A stretch of 22,770 nucleotides of DNA from a virus. Under the pieces are notes generated by a model. The model was given only the letters and a program-made list of their open reading frames with translations. It did not search any database and was not told where the DNA came from. This document shows, piece after piece, positions 9,815-17,253 of this stretch (its first letter is position 1; every line of letters begins with the position of its first letter). A program made the position numbers and the translations under genes. The stretch spans positions 1 to 22,770 of IMG/VR virus record IMGVR_UViG_3300044613_002876; one strand, given 5' to 3'.

Positions 9815-11647
9815 ATTAAAAATAAAGTAGGAAGAATTATCGCTGCCCTTACCCTGGCATTCTTTCCAGTGTTTGGCATATCCGATATTGCAAATGCAAA
9901 TTGCGTAAACCCAGGTCAGGTAGCTGCTGTAGCAGCTGCACAACAGGCCTCTTCATCTGAGCCAGTGGTTGTAGAAATCAACACCTGTGGTGGAGACGAT
10001 GTCTCTTATCAGGTCCCACTGTCCGTCAATGTTACATTTGATGGAGTAAGCTATAACAGCATCTATGCCACAACAAATTCAGTAATCACCTTTGGCAGGC
10101 CAGACGGTACTTATTGGACCTACCCAAGCACACCTTCGATTTCACTATACTCTTTTGACTGGGTGGTATACCCACAATGGAGAAGCGATGAGCACTTAAT
10201 CATTAGATCTTCTGATGGAGGGTTCCAGGTAGATATTTCTGCCAGACCTATCTGGCTACAAAATACGCCAGAGCCAACTAATATCGTCATTACAGCTGCC
10301 ATTCTTTCAGACGGTACGGTAGCCATGGCTTACACTTTAAGTGGCCCAGAATATCCACAGAATAATCCAAGAACTGGTGTGCGTCTAAACGATGGAACTG
10401 TTGTAGACTTTGAAACATATGGAATTCAGGAAACAGAAGAGACTCCAGAGCTAGCACCAGAGCCAACTACTGAATCGCCCTTTGTTCCAGAGCCAACTCC
10501 AACACCCACAGAATCCCCTACAGTATCCCCAGAGCCAACTCCAACACCCACAGAATCCCCTACAGTATCCCCAGAACCAACTCCTACGCCCACAGAGTCT
10601 CCAACACCAACTCCTACCCCATCTGTAAGTGCTCCAGTTGTTCCAGAAGGTGCCACAGTAGTTCAGGAAAACTCTAGCTTTTCAGTAGTTGCCCCACAAG
10701 GACAAAGAGTTGCAAGCGTTTCGGGATATTACGGAGACCCTGATGACGGAACTCGTGGCCAAGACGTTTCATCAATTTTATTTGACCTAATTGGCGGATC
10801 AACCTCTGCAACAGTTGAGGTATCAAATATTGTATTTGGAAACGATCCAGCACCTGGAACCCCAAAAGTTCTTATTCTTCTTGTAGTTTACGAGGATATT
10901 CCAGTTACTCCAGCTCCTACTCCTGAGCCAACGCCTGAACCTACCCCAGTTCTTCCTGTCGTACCGCCCGTTGAACCTGTCGTACCGCCAACCATACCAG
11001 TAGTCCCAGAGCCAGAACCGTCCCTGGAACCAGTGCCAGAAGAAACGACCACACCAGAGCCAGTGGAACCAGTGCAACCAGAAGAGCCAACCACAGAACC
11101 TGTAGAGCCCTCTCCAGAGCCTGTTGAACCAGGGCCTTTGCCTGAGCCATCTCCTGAGCCAGTTGATCCTGAACCTTCACCTGAACCATCTCCTTCTGAA
11201 GAAGAGTCTATCACATCTGCCGAAGATTTACCAGTAGACATTTCGCCAGAAGAGCTTATGTCGGTAAACTTGGAAGAGATCGTGCCAACAGAGCTGACTG
11301 CTGAACAAGCAGAAGCGCTAGTTGAGGCAGCCCTAGCGGTCTTTGAGACAGCAGAGCAGGGTTCTGAAGAATATGAGCAGGCCCTAGAAGCCTTAATGGT
11401 TGCAGCTCAGCAAGATGACATTGTATTAGACGAGTCCCTTGCAGCTGTGCCTCTCCTAGGAGATGCCCTTGAGGGGGCTGTAGAGCTTGTAAACTTTTTG
11501 GGTAATGCTGGAGCAGACATGAGTCCGCAAGTTAGAGAAACTTCGGAGAAGGTAGTGGTTACAGCAATTGTTGCAGTCCAGGCAGCACTGTCTGCAATCT
11601 CTATAAGTGGAATTGCAACTACAATAAACATAAGGAACGGATCATAA
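9815..11647 (+). CDS. Large secreted Pro/Thr/Glu-rich protein, probably starting at ATT
   Basis: About 610 residues. The first ATG/GTG-type start in frame is GTG 9869, but that would remove most of the signal peptide. Reading back in frame to ATT 9815 gives [20 protein letters not shown], a proper Sec signal cleaved after ANA, and TGGAG lies 9 nt before the ATT. Residues ~50-200 look like a beta-sandwich domain. A Thr-Pro linker of 14-residue repeats follows (~205-275), then a second small beta domain (~280-365), a Pro/Glu/Val-rich linker (~370-465), and an acidic helical end with a final hydrophobic segment that could insert in a membrane. No sorting motif. Function unknown; surface attachment or host-envelope interaction is plausible. 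A hairpin (TCTTAT/ATAAGA, 9763-9779) and a TATAAT (9765-9770) lie upstream. Confidence 0.72.
   Translation: MKNKVGRIIAALTLAFFPVFGISDIANANCVNPGQVAAVAAAQQASSSEPVVVEINTCGGDDVSYQVPLSVNVTFDGVSYNSIYATTNSVITFGRPDGTYWTYPSTPSISLYSFDWVVYPQWRSDEHLIIRSSDGGFQVDISARPIWLQNTPEPTNIVITAAILSDGTVAMAYTLSGPEYPQNNPRTGVRLNDGTVVDFETYGIQETEETPELAPEPTTESPFVPEPTPTPTESPTVSPEPTPTPTESPTVSPEPTPTPTESPTPTPTPSVSAPVVPEGATVVQENSSFSVVAPQGQRVASVSGYYGDPDDGTRGQDVSSILFDLIGGSTSATVEVSNIVFGNDPAPGTPKVLILLVVYEDIPVTPAPTPEPTPEPTPVLPVVPPVEPVVPPTIPVVPEPEPSLEPVPEETTTPEPVEPVQPEEPTTEPVEPSPEPVEPGPLPEPSPEPVDPEPSPEPSPSEEESITSAEDLPVDISPEELMSVNLEEIVPTELTAEQAEALVEAALAVFETAEQGSEEYEQALEALMVAAQQDDIVLDESLAAVPLLGDALEGAVELVNFLGNAGADMSPQVRETSEKVVVTAIVAVQAALSAISISGIATTINIRNGS
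10487..10602 (+). repeat. 42-bp tandem repeat coding for a Thr-Pro linker
   Basis: Two identical 42-bp units (10487-10528 and 10529-10570) are followed by a third, diverged unit. Each codes for [14 protein letters not shown]. The exact identity of the first two units suggests recent duplication or slippage, so linker length may vary between related phages. Confidence 0.85.
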
Positions 11648-11648
11648 T

Positions 11649-12047
11649 ATGTATGAATATAGAGTAAAGAGGGTTGCTGGCATAGTCGATGGGGATACAA
11701 TCGATGTAGACATAGATCTTGGGTTTAATATTTCTTATTCTCAAAGAGTCAGACTTGCTGGAATAGATACTCCAGAGTCAAGAACAAAGGATAAAGAAGA
11801 AAAAGCCCTAGGTCTTGAGTCAAAAGAGTTTTTAAAAAAGGCAATTTCTTCAGCAAAAGATGTTGTTATTAAAACAGAAAAGCCAGACTCTTCAGAAAAA
11901 TATGGAAGAGTCTTGGGATGGGTATTTCTAGACGGATCAAACAAATCAATCAATGAAATAATGATTGATGAAGGATATGCCTGGAGCTACCTTGGAGAAA
12001 CCAAGGTTAAGGATTTTGATTTACTAAAATCAAAACGTAAAAAGTAG
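11649..12047 (+). CDS. Staphylococcal nuclease-like protein (thermonuclease family)
   Basis: 132 residues. The SNase/OB-fold motifs are present: VDGDT with Asp16, RVRLAGIDTPE with Arg35, Asp40 and Glu43, and YGRVLGWV with Arg87, so the catalytic set is complete. The family cleaves DNA and RNA with calcium. No signal peptide is present, so it probably acts in the cytoplasm, perhaps in host DNA breakdown. The ATG is one base past the stop of the preceding gene, with AAGGAACGG upstream, so the two are likely coupled. The basic tail ends KSKRKK. Confidence 0.87.
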   Translation: MYEYRVKRVAGIVDGDTIDVDIDLGFNISYSQRVRLAGIDTPESRTKDKEEKALGLESKEFLKKAISSAKDVVIKTEKPDSSEKYGRVLGWVFLDGSNKSINEIMIDEGYAWSYLGETKVKDFDLLKSKRKK

Positions 12048-12055
12048 GAGGAAAA

Positions 12056-12235
12056 ATGAAGAAGTTCTTACAGGGTCTTTTTAAAGACATAGTAGACCAG
12101 TCTTGGACTTTGCTTGGAATGGTTGTTGCCTGGCTGGTTTTGGAGGGAAGCGCTAAAGACCTAACTGGTATGCTTATCCTGATTACCCTAGGTATCTGGG
12201 TTGTGACCTATCCAATCAGAAACAAGAGCGAGTAA
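12056..12235 (+). CDS. 59-residue two-helix membrane protein (possible holin-type)
   Basis: A short gene preceded by a perfect AGGAGG, 8 nt after the nuclease stop. The protein begins MKKFLQGLFKDIVDQ and has two hydrophobic helices, at about residues 18-30 (WTLLGMVVAWLVL) and 37-51 (TGMLILITLGIWVV), and a basic end. Size and topology would fit a small holin or a phage membrane protein, but it is not next to either peptidase gene. No homologue family is recognised. Confidence 0.75.
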   Translation: MKKFLQGLFKDIVDQSWTLLGMVVAWLVLEGSAKDLTGMLILITLGIWVVTYPIRNKSE

Positions 12236-12245
12236 TAAAGAGAGA

Positions 12246-12251
12246 TATAAT
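12246..12251 (+). promoter_or_regulatory. -10 element directly before the lipoprotein gene
   Basis: A consensus TATAAT lies exactly 6 nt before ATG 12258. No TG extension and no clear -35. No SD sequence precedes the ATG, so the transcript would be leaderless. Confidence 0.5.
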
Positions 12252-12257
12252 ATAGAT

Positions 12258-12560
12258 ATGAAAAAGAAAGTATTGGGACTTATTTCTGCTGCATTTCTAA
12301 CAATTACCCTCTCTGGATGCGGCTATGACGGTCATTATCGGTACCCCTGCCAGGATCCAGAAAACTGGGAAAAAGTAGAGTGCAAGCCTCCAGTTTGTGA
12401 GGCCTCTGGTACATGCCTAAAAGACCTTCTTGGCTACGATCCATTTGCTCCAGAATCTGATACAATAGAAGAAGATCAAACCGTAGACGAATCTACTAGC
12501 TCCGAAGAGGTAGTCGTAGAAGAAGAGTCTGAAACAGTAGAGGAAAATGTAAATGGCTAG
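12258..12560 (+). CDS. Small lipoprotein with acidic tail
   Basis: 100 residues. A type II signal peptide is clear: MKKKVLGLISAAFLTITLSG with the lipobox LSGC, so Cys21 should be lipidated and the protein anchored on the outer face of the host membrane. The mature part contains four further Cys residues in two close pairs (~31-52), probably disulfides, then a Glu/Asp/Val-rich tail from residue ~67. Some phage lipoproteins block superinfection, and this is a reasonable guess here, not shown. It overlaps the next gene by 8 nt (ATGGCTAG). Confidence 0.8.
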   Translation: MKKKVLGLISAAFLTITLSGCGYDGHYRYPCQDPENWEKVECKPPVCEASGTCLKDLLGYDPFAPESDTIEEDQTVDESTSSEEVVVEEESETVEENVNG

Positions 12561-12870
12561 AGGTCGCAGATATACTTCATCAGAACTAGAGGCTAGACTT
12601 AAGTTTAGTCTCGGACTGATCCTTGGATCTATTCTGTTAATGACTGCAATAGGAATCTTGTACGCTTTAATTTTTGTGACTCAGCCAATTGGAGCTCAGT
12701 CTGAGAACGACAAGATGTTCTTCAATGTATTGGGAAGCATTGCAACGTTTATTACTGGAACACTAGCAGGAATTCTGATTGGTCAAAACAATGGTAGCCA
12801 AACAGAAGCATCTGTCGTTGAAGAGGCTCCAGAAGAACTTGCTATCGAAGACGGCGAAGAGCAGCAGTAA
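12553..12870 (+). CDS. Phage membrane protein, two transmembrane helices
   Basis: 105 residues. Basic N-terminus (MARGRRYTSSELEARLK), helices at about 18-42 and 55-79, and an acidic tail (EEAPEELAIEDGEEQQ). The type recurs in actinobacteriophages as an unnamed membrane protein, often near lysis genes. It is translated from an 8-nt overlap with the lipoprotein gene and followed immediately by a strong terminator, so the two form one short operon. A holin-related or membrane-modifying role is possible. Confidence 0.75.
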   Translation: MARGRRYTSSELEARLKFSLGLILGSILLMTAIGILYALIFVTQPIGAQSENDKMFFNVLGSIATFITGTLAGILIGQNNGSQTEASVVEEAPEELAIEDGEEQQ

Positions 12871-12871
12871 T

Positions 12872-12897
12872 CACTATCTGTAAGGATAGTGCTTTTT
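12872..12897 (+). terminator. Rho-independent terminator
   Basis: CACTATC (12872-12878) and GATAGTG (12885-12891) form a perfect 7-bp stem with a 6-nt loop, followed by C and five T residues. It closes the lipoprotein operon. The hairpin also contains the last codons and the stop of the convergent minus-strand gene. Confidence 0.85.
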
Positions 12898-13572
12898 GTA
12901 TAAGTATAGATATTGAACTATTTTTTCCTGCTCAATACTTAAAAGATACTCATTTCCCTCAAAATAATCCTTAATAAAGTCTTGCCATTTTTTATAAACT
13001 TCTGACGGATTTTCTGAGAGCATTAGGGCAATGTCTTTTGTGTGTTCATTTTTAGGGTAGACCTTTTTAAAAAACAACAACTCTATAGACCATGGCCAGA
13101 AGTGCTTGTGCTTTATTCTTTTTGAAATAGCGTTCATGTCGTTTACCTTCCACTCCCAGGTCTGTTTTTCATAATGATCTGGCAGCAGACAATCATACTC
13201 TTCTTCTGGGGCATATGTTGTAGCGTCATCTTTAATAATCTTAACTTTGTCGCTTACCCTGTTATTCTTTAAAAAAGCATCAATAATATCCTGCTCTTTT
13301 TCGATAACAGTAATTGATTCTACTTCTTGTTTTGCGTCTAGGGCTTTGAGCAAGATACCAAAGCCAAGCCCAGTAATCAGAACACGGCCATGGGCAATTT
13401 CATACTGAGAGTATAGGTTATCAAAGGCATCGGAGAAATCTGCAAAAACCCCCATCCACTGAACATTATCATAATACAAACGGTACGATCTATCTGTGTG
13501 AGAGAAGGATATCTTTACCCTGCCATATGTTCCAGGCACTATTCTGGGTATGTTCGCTAAGTTAAGAGACAT
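12874..13572 (-). CDS. Rossmann-fold methyltransferase / spermidine-synthase-like protein
   Basis: 232 residues from ATG 13572, chosen because a TGATATAAT box lies 7 nt upstream; a longer frame reaching 13680 would run through that promoter and the divergent gene. The nucleotide-binding loop is GRVLITGLGFGILLKAL (~80-96), followed by the acidic strand end SITVIEKEQDII and a further KDDATTY... YDCLLPDHYE region, the order seen in spermidine synthase and related SAM-dependent enzymes. The key Asp-rich catalytic motif of true SpeE is only partly matched. It is the only minus-strand gene in the middle of the window. With the SpeD-like protein it may form a polyamine step; otherwise it is a methyltransferase of unknown target. 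Confidence 0.68.
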   Translation of the reverse strand: MSLNLANIPRIVPGTYGRVKISFSHTDRSYRLYYDNVQWMGVFADFSDAFDNLYSQYEIAHGRVLITGLGFGILLKALDAKQEVESITVIEKEQDIIDAFLKNNRVSDKVKIIKDDATTYAPEEEYDCLLPDHYEKQTWEWKVNDMNAISKRIKHKHFWPWSIELLFFKKVYPKNEHTKDIALMLSENPSEVYKKWQDFIKDYFEGNEYLLSIEQEKIVQYLYLYKKHYPYR

Positions 13573-13579
13573 ATCTACA

Positions 13580-13588
13580 ATTATATCA
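13580..13588 (-). promoter_or_regulatory. Extended -10 promoter of the minus-strand methyltransferase gene
   Basis: On the minus strand TGATATAAT, 7 nt before ATG 13572. The mRNA would begin at or next to the ATG. It is 24 nt from the divergent plus-strand box at 13612-13620, and the same nine bases occur in both. Confidence 0.6.
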
Positions 13589-13611
13589 TTCGACAGGATT
13601 TTTATTATTAA

Positions 13612-13620
13612 TGATATAAT
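13612..13620 (+). promoter_or_regulatory. Extended -10 promoter of the endolysin gene
   Basis: TGATATAAT, start point expected near 13627, followed by GAGGAG (13627-13632) and ATG 13640. This gene therefore has a very short leader with a good ribosome site, unlike the leaderless ones. Confidence 0.6.
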
Positions 13621-13639
13621 TATTTTGAGGAGATATATT

Positions 13640-14464
13640 ATGACTACACCAAGACTACCGCTTTCTGGAAAGCCAGGCAAAGACTGGAAAGTGACAAGCT
13701 ACATGGGCTGGAGAATACACCCAGTTCATAAGACTAAAAAGCATCACAACGGCACAGACATTATCTATACTAATAAAAAGGATAACAGAATTTACGCACC
13801 CTACGCTGGAACTGTTACGTACGCTGGGCCATCAAAAACTAAGAAAGATAACGGGGAGCCAGGCGGGTTCGGCTACTACGTAAAGATTACCCACAACATT
13901 AATGGAGAATTCTATAGCTCTCTATATGCTCACCTAGAAAAAGGATCTTTTGAGGTTAAGCAGGGAGATAAGGTAAAGCCAGGAGACGTTCTGGGCGTAA
14001 TGGGGACCAGTGGCATGAGTACTGGAGTACACTTGCACTGGGAAATCTGGAAGGGCCAGTCCCATGGTTGGACAGACAACGGCAAGGGCTTTGTTGAGCC
14101 TATTGAGTTTATGAATGCAGTTATTGCCTTAAATGGTGCAGCAGCATACGCAGATGTTGCATCAACTAGTTCAAACAAGGCATCCTCTCCAGTAACACCT
14201 GGGGCATCTGTAAAAGTTGACCCACCAGCTTCTCTATCTGACAAGCCAAAGTCTGCCCCCAAGGCGTCGGTACAGCCAGCAACCAAGAAGCCTGCCACCA
14301 AGCCAGCAGCAAAGAAGTCAACAAAAACTCATAGTGTTGTTCATGGAGAAACTCTTACTGGCATTGCTCGCAAGTATAAAACAACTGTGGAAGCCCTTGT
14401 AAAGATTAATGGCATCAAAAACCCAAATCTAATACTTGTTGGTCAAGTAATTAAGCTCCCATAG
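13640..14464 (+). CDS. M23 endopeptidase with LysM domain (endolysin-like)
   Basis: 274 residues. M23 zinc ligands are seen as His36-x3-Asp40 (HHNGTD) and His133 in HLHWE (His131 also conserved), with Tyr-Ala-His98 as the further active-site element. The catalytic domain spans ~15-165. A Pro/Lys/Ala-rich linker (~170-228) leads to a C-terminal LysM domain (HSVVHGETLTGIARKYKTTV, ~229-274) that binds peptidoglycan. It should cut cross-links in the host wall at lysis. There is no signal peptide, so export would need a holin; a holin-like gene follows. The GAGGAG site supports ATG 13640. A longer frame upstream overlaps the divergent gene and is not used. Confidence 0.9.
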   Translation: MTTPRLPLSGKPGKDWKVTSYMGWRIHPVHKTKKHHNGTDIIYTNKKDNRIYAPYAGTVTYAGPSKTKKDNGEPGGFGYYVKITHNINGEFYSSLYAHLEKGSFEVKQGDKVKPGDVLGVMGTSGMSTGVHLHWEIWKGQSHGWTDNGKGFVEPIEFMNAVIALNGAAAYADVASTSSNKASSPVTPGASVKVDPPASLSDKPKSAPKASVQPATKKPATKPAAKKSTKTHSVVHGETLTGIARKYKTTVEALVKINGIKNPNLILVGQVIKLP

Positions 14465-14466
14465 TC

Positions 14467-14495
14467 TTGACATTCTATTGCTGTAGTGGTACAAT
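14467..14495 (+). promoter_or_regulatory. Consensus sigma70 promoter before the holin-like gene
   Basis: TTGACA (14467-14472), 17 nt, TACAAT (14490-14495), with TGG extending the -10. Start near 14502, giving a leader of about 65 nt. The 12 bases TAGTGGTACAAT are identical at 20981-20992. Confidence 0.8.
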
Positions 14496-14501
14496 TATTG
14501 C

Positions 14502-14533
14502 ATTGATTCTCTACTTAAGGGTATGGAATCAAT
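14502..14533 (+). promoter_or_regulatory. Hairpin in the holin leader
   Basis: ATTGATTC (14502-14509) and GAATCAAT (14526-14533) are perfect inverted repeats that begin right at the predicted transcription start. The loop is 16 nt. A 5'-terminal stem of this kind could stabilise the mRNA or bind a regulator. The ribosome site AAAGGA lies downstream of it, free. Confidence 0.5.
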
Positions 14534-14567
14534 AACTATTTTAATTAAAACAAAGGAATAATTAATT

Positions 14568-14894
14568 ATGAATCTAACACCAGAAGTTCGAAAGTCAATT
14601 TATGGACTTGTTGCTGCAGGAGTTCCTGTGCTAGTTATTATCGGAGCAATCAGCGACGATGTTGCACAGCAGGTTCTAACAATTGCAGCTGCTGTACTAG
14701 CAGTGGGAGGATCTTCCCTGGCTTTTGCTAACGTAACTCCGTCTAAGAACAAGGACCTTGGAAAGGCCATCGTAGATGTCGTAGAGGCCGTTCAGAAGTC
14801 TGCTGGAACTGGCAAGGTTGCGTCTTCGGATATCAAGAAGCCAGCCGCTAAGAAGGCCACAGCTTCAACTAAAAAGGCTTCCCCAAAGAAGTAA
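14568..14894 (+). CDS. Holin-like membrane protein
   Basis: 108 residues. The start MNLTPEVRKSIYGLVAAGVP resembles small membrane proteins found beside endolysins in mycobacteriophages and related actinophages. Two hydrophobic helices lie at ~12-28 and ~32-56. The tail is Lys/Ala/Pro-rich (KKPAAKKATASTKKASPKK), strongly basic as in many holins. It follows the M23 endolysin but has its own promoter, so timing may be set separately. Holin function is inferred from topology and position. Confidence 0.72.
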   Translation: MNLTPEVRKSIYGLVAAGVPVLVIIGAISDDVAQQVLTIAAAVLAVGGSSLAFANVTPSKNKDLGKAIVDVVEAVQKSAGTGKVASSDIKKPAAKKATASTKKASPKK

Positions 14895-14900
14895 CTAATT

Positions 14901-15083
14901 ATGGCGGTATATGAATATCGCTGTGGAGACTGCGATACCCCGCATGTAAAAGTGCGGGGTATTACAGAACCAGAGCCAGATTATTTTTGCGATAACTGTA
15001 ATAAAAAACTAGTTAGAATTTATTCATCTGTTGGTGTCACTTTTAGTGGCAGTGGTTTTTATTCAACAGATAAAGGAAAGTAG
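14901..15083 (+). CDS. FmdB-like zinc-ribbon protein
   Basis: 60 residues. The N-terminus MAVYEYRCGDC and the second pair YFCDNC give a CxxC...CxxC zinc ribbon, and the end VGVTFSGSGFYSTD matches the conserved 'F-GSGFY-TD' tail of the FmdB/zinc-ribbon-8 family. FmdB proteins are thought to be regulatory, but direct evidence is poor. It lies 6 nt after the holin-like gene and is probably in its operon. Such short zinc proteins are common in actinophages. Confidence 0.85.
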   Translation: MAVYEYRCGDCDTPHVKVRGITEPEPDYFCDNCNKKLVRIYSSVGVTFSGSGFYSTDKGK

Positions 15084-15084
15084 C

Positions 15085-15327
15085 ATGAAGACTGAAACTA
15101 TACAAGAAGTAGAGTTAACAGCTAATGATAGGTGTGACACTGGAAATTGTGGTGCCCAAGCTTATGTAAAAGCAATTGGAGTCTCTGGAGAGCTTTTGTT
15201 CTGTGCACATCACTACAATCTTATTGTTGATAATGCCGTTGGCTACGACAAGATGATGAAGTTTGCGTATCAAATAATTGATGAACGTGAAAAGCTAAGC
15301 TCAAATAATCGACTAATAGAAGACTAG
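15085..15327 (+). CDS. Small zinc-binding protein (DUF7455-like)
   Basis: 80 residues from ATG 15085, which follows AAAGGAAAG; the longer frame reading from 15031 overlaps the FmdB gene. The motif DRCDTGNCGAQAYV... ELLFCAHHYN resembles the actinobacterial DUF7455 pattern 'DRCD-CGA-A-V ... LLFC-HH', with Cys17, Cys22, Cys40 and the two His as likely zinc ligands. The function of the family is unknown. A shorter relative is encoded at 17642-17809. Confidence 0.75.
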   Translation: MKTETIQEVELTANDRCDTGNCGAQAYVKAIGVSGELLFCAHHYNLIVDNAVGYDKMMKFAYQIIDEREKLSSNNRLIED

Positions 15328-15344
15328 TTTAGGCAGGTTTGCAT

Positions 15345-15683
15345 ATGAGCACCAGTGATGACGAGTATCTACAAGATTTAATTCTGTCTGGTGCGGTAGA
15401 GTTTGCTGGCATAGACCCCGTAACTGGAGAAATGCTTTACTCTATCACAGATAAGCTGAGGTCTCAGGACCCTAAAATGTATGATAGGTTTAATGACTTA
15501 TTCTACAAAGAGGTTATGAAGCTTTGGGAGCTAGGGTTTTTGGACATTAATATATTTGAAGAAAATCCCCTGGTTCACCTGCTAAAGAAAGCCTTTGATC
15601 CAGTAGAGGTGGCTAAGCTAGATGCTGACCACAGAAACACTTTACAAGAAATAGTTCGTGCATTTCGTGAAAACAATGGCTGA
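15345..15683 (+). CDS. Conserved phage hypothetical protein
   Basis: 112 residues from ATG 15345, with AGG 7 nt upstream (TTG 15339 is the alternative start). Mostly helical, acidic, no membrane segment. The sequence from SGAVEFAGIDPVTGEMLYSI to KEVMKLWELGFLDINIF resembles small proteins encoded near structural or lysis genes of actinophages; none has a known role. Part of the run of short genes from 14901 to 17623. Confidence 0.72.
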   Translation: MSTSDDEYLQDLILSGAVEFAGIDPVTGEMLYSITDKLRSQDPKMYDRFNDLFYKEVMKLWELGFLDINIFEENPLVHLLKKAFDPVEVAKLDADHRNTLQEIVRAFRENNG

Positions 15684-15694
15684 GAGGTGACTAG

Positions 15695-16120
15695 GTGGAA
15701 TACTTAATTGGAGCAATAGTCGCAACTGCAAGCTTATTTGTATTGGCAAAGATCTTTTCTAAGACTGTCAATGAGCCAATTATGAGAGTTCGCTATAGAC
15801 AAAGTCACATATTTAGCCTCCTGGGGACCTCTCTATTCTCTATCGAAGAGGGCATGGGCAGAAAAGAGCTAACGACTCAGTCTACCAAGTTCTTTGATAG
15901 CAGACACCAAAAGGTTCTATTCTTTAAAGGCAAGGCCTACTGGATAAAGGATAACTCTATATACTCAGCAGAATTGGTCAACGGAATCGTAGACGAAAAA
16001 TCCACAAAAACACTTGACATTATGTCTATGGATAAGGTAGAATTAAAAGACATGATGTTTATTGTAGACAAGCTAAACGAAGGGCAGAACAGAAATGATC
16101 TTGGGAATTCATGGAAGTAA
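15695..16120 (+). CDS. Membrane-anchored phage protein of unknown function
   Basis: 141 residues from GTG 15695, with GAGAGG about 7-12 nt upstream. One N-terminal transmembrane helix (residues ~3-19, YLIGAIVATASLFVLAKIF) is followed by a soluble domain that looks beta-rich (HQKVLFFKGKAYWIKDNSIY) and then helical. Its end overlaps the next gene by 26 nt. No known motif. Confidence 0.7.
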   Translation: MEYLIGAIVATASLFVLAKIFSKTVNEPIMRVRYRQSHIFSLLGTSLFSIEEGMGRKELTTQSTKFFDSRHQKVLFFKGKAYWIKDNSIYSAELVNGIVDEKSTKTLDIMSMDKVELKDMMFIVDKLNEGQNRNDLGNSWK

Positions 16121-16445
16121 AAACTTCAATGACTATAACATATTCCTATCTGGAATGGCCAGAGCATTGTACTCAATGAGGGACTCAGAAAATAGAGAGT
16201 TTGTAATATTTTCTGCAGGACCGTATCGTGTAACGCAGATGGCAGAAGAATATTTGAATGTTTCAAACTTTAAGTCAAGAGGAATAAAGACAAAGCTAGT
16301 GCGTGTCCCTCTTAAATGGTTTAAGACAAATCATCCAGTGGTTGATCAATTTGCATATTTTTGCAACGCTAAAGAATCAATCCCAGAAATCGTTAACTTC
16401 TTATCTGCAAAAGATATCAAAAACGATGTTTATAGGTATCTATAA
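16095..16445 (+). CDS. Small SLOG/DUF2493-like Rossmann protein (tentative)
   Basis: 116 residues. The start MILGIHGSKNFNDYNIFLSG resembles the GSR-f-d nucleotide-binding strand of SLOG/DUF2493 proteins, followed by a helix and a second strand EFVIFSAGPYRVTQMAEEY, where that family has its 'sGgA-GaD' loop. The match is partial: the loop reads SAGPYR. Role unknown; SLOG proteins bind nucleotides. The gene begins inside the previous one, with GAAGGG about 10 nt upstream. Confidence 0.6.
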   Translation: MILGIHGSKNFNDYNIFLSGMARALYSMRDSENREFVIFSAGPYRVTQMAEEYLNVSNFKSRGIKTKLVRVPLKWFKTNHPVVDQFAYFCNAKESIPEIVNFLSAKDIKNDVYRYL

Positions 16446-16501
16446 TTTAGCAAGCGGAATGTGCAATGCTAAATAAAAATAATAAAAACATAGGAAAGAT
16501 C

Positions 16502-16720
16502 ATGTTAGTAAAGTCTCTTGAAAAGATGGAATCAATCGTTCGAGGCAACAAGAGGTTGTCCTGGGATGGATGGGATGTAATTCTAAGAATTCCAGACTAC
16601 TCTGCTTGGAAGAAGCGTGATGGAGTTTTAGTATCTGGAAAGTGGTATGTTCAAAAAAGATACCCAGTTTCTGAAAAGGGATGGTCTGTACCAGAGGGAT
16701 TCCTAAACAAAAATGGATAG
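16502..16720 (+). CDS. Conserved phage hypothetical protein (DGWDV type)
   Basis: 72 residues from ATG 16502, which follows AGGAAAG; an in-frame ATG at 16466 would add 12 residues. The core SLEKMESIVRGNKRLSWDGW and SGKWYVQKRYPVSEKGW is a pattern often met in actinophage genomes; no function is known. Rich in Trp and basic residues, perhaps nucleic-acid binding. A TATAAT lies at 16441-16446. It overlaps whiB by 8 nt (ATGGATAG). Confidence 0.72.
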   Translation: MLVKSLEKMESIVRGNKRLSWDGWDVILRIPDYSAWKKRDGVLVSGKWYVQKRYPVSEKGWSVPEGFLNKNG

Positions 16721-17003
16721 TGGCAAGTGGAAAGATGATTCCTCTTGTCGTGATTATGATACTAATTTATTTTTTGATACATACGAAGAAGACGAACTCT
16801 TACGTCCAGCTATAGACCAGCTTTGTTCTGGGTGCCCAGTAGCAAGGCAGTGTTTTGCTGTGGGCATCTCACAGAAAGAGTGGGGTGTTTGGGGTGGTGT
16901 ATACCTAGAAGCTGGAAAAATATCAAAAGAATTTAATCGTCATAGAAATAAGAAGGACTGGGCAAAAACCTGGGAAGTTCTTACAATGGATAAGGGGAAG
17001 TAA
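16713..17003 (+). CDS. WhiB-family iron-sulfur transcription regulator
   Basis: 96 residues. The four cluster ligands are Cys12, Cys38, Cys41 and Cys47 (C...C-x2-C-x5-C) and the GVWGG turn is at 58-62, followed by a basic segment (EFNRHRNKKDWAK) for DNA contact. WhiB proteins occur only in actinobacteria and their phages; they bind a 4Fe-4S cluster, often partner the main sigma factor and respond to redox or nitric oxide. A phage copy could redirect host transcription or block a host WhiB. Coupled by an 8-nt overlap to the gene before it. Confidence 0.92.
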   Translation: MDSGKWKDDSSCRDYDTNLFFDTYEEDELLRPAIDQLCSGCPVARQCFAVGISQKEWGVWGGVYLEAGKISKEFNRHRNKKDWAKTWEVLTMDKGK

Positions 17004-17007
17004 TTAG

Positions 17008-17253
17008 ATGTATACGGACGAGATGAGGAGAGCAGTCAGGTCCCTAGATCACTATAGCCCAAAGGGCTTTGGTGTCAAGATAGTTGACAACGACAACTTC
17101 CTAACAGTCGTTGCTCCAGAAAAAGAGTTTTTTAGTTTAGCAGACAGGGACAAGAGACTTGCAATAGACTACATGGTCAGAGTAAAGAAGGCTCTTGAGC
17201 AAAACGGCGCAATAGTTCTTTTGGTTAGAGAAGGCGGTAAACCAGATGCCTAA
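17008..17253 (+). CDS. Conserved phage hypothetical protein
   Basis: 81 residues, 4 nt after whiB, with AAGGGGAAG upstream. The mixed alpha/beta pattern MYTDEMRRAVRSLDHYSPKG ... IVDNDNFLTVVAPEKEFFSL is seen in small actinophage proteins. No membrane segment or metal motif. It overlaps the next gene by 8 nt (ATGCCTAA). Confidence 0.7.
   Translation: MYTDEMRRAVRSLDHYSPKGFGVKIVDNDNFLTVVAPEKEFFSLADRDKRLAIDYMVRVKKALEQNGAIVLLVREGGKPDA

Noticed and set aside
10487-10602. Tandem repeat considered as a CRISPR array.
   Set aside because: Units are directly joined with no spacers and code in frame for a linker.
10426-11241. Long antisense frames rich in Gly/Ser/Val opposite the Pro-rich secreted protein.
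   Set aside because: They are the mirror of Pro/Glu/Thr codon repeats, with no start signals.
13550-13639. Longer N-terminus for the M23+LysM endolysin.
   Set aside because: It lies upstream of the predicted transcription start and overlaps the divergent gene; GAGGAG supports ATG 13640.
13573-13680. Longer N-terminus for the minus-strand methyltransferase-like protein.
   Set aside because: It would run through the divergent promoters and the start of the endolysin gene, and the added residues are low-complexity Ile/Lys.
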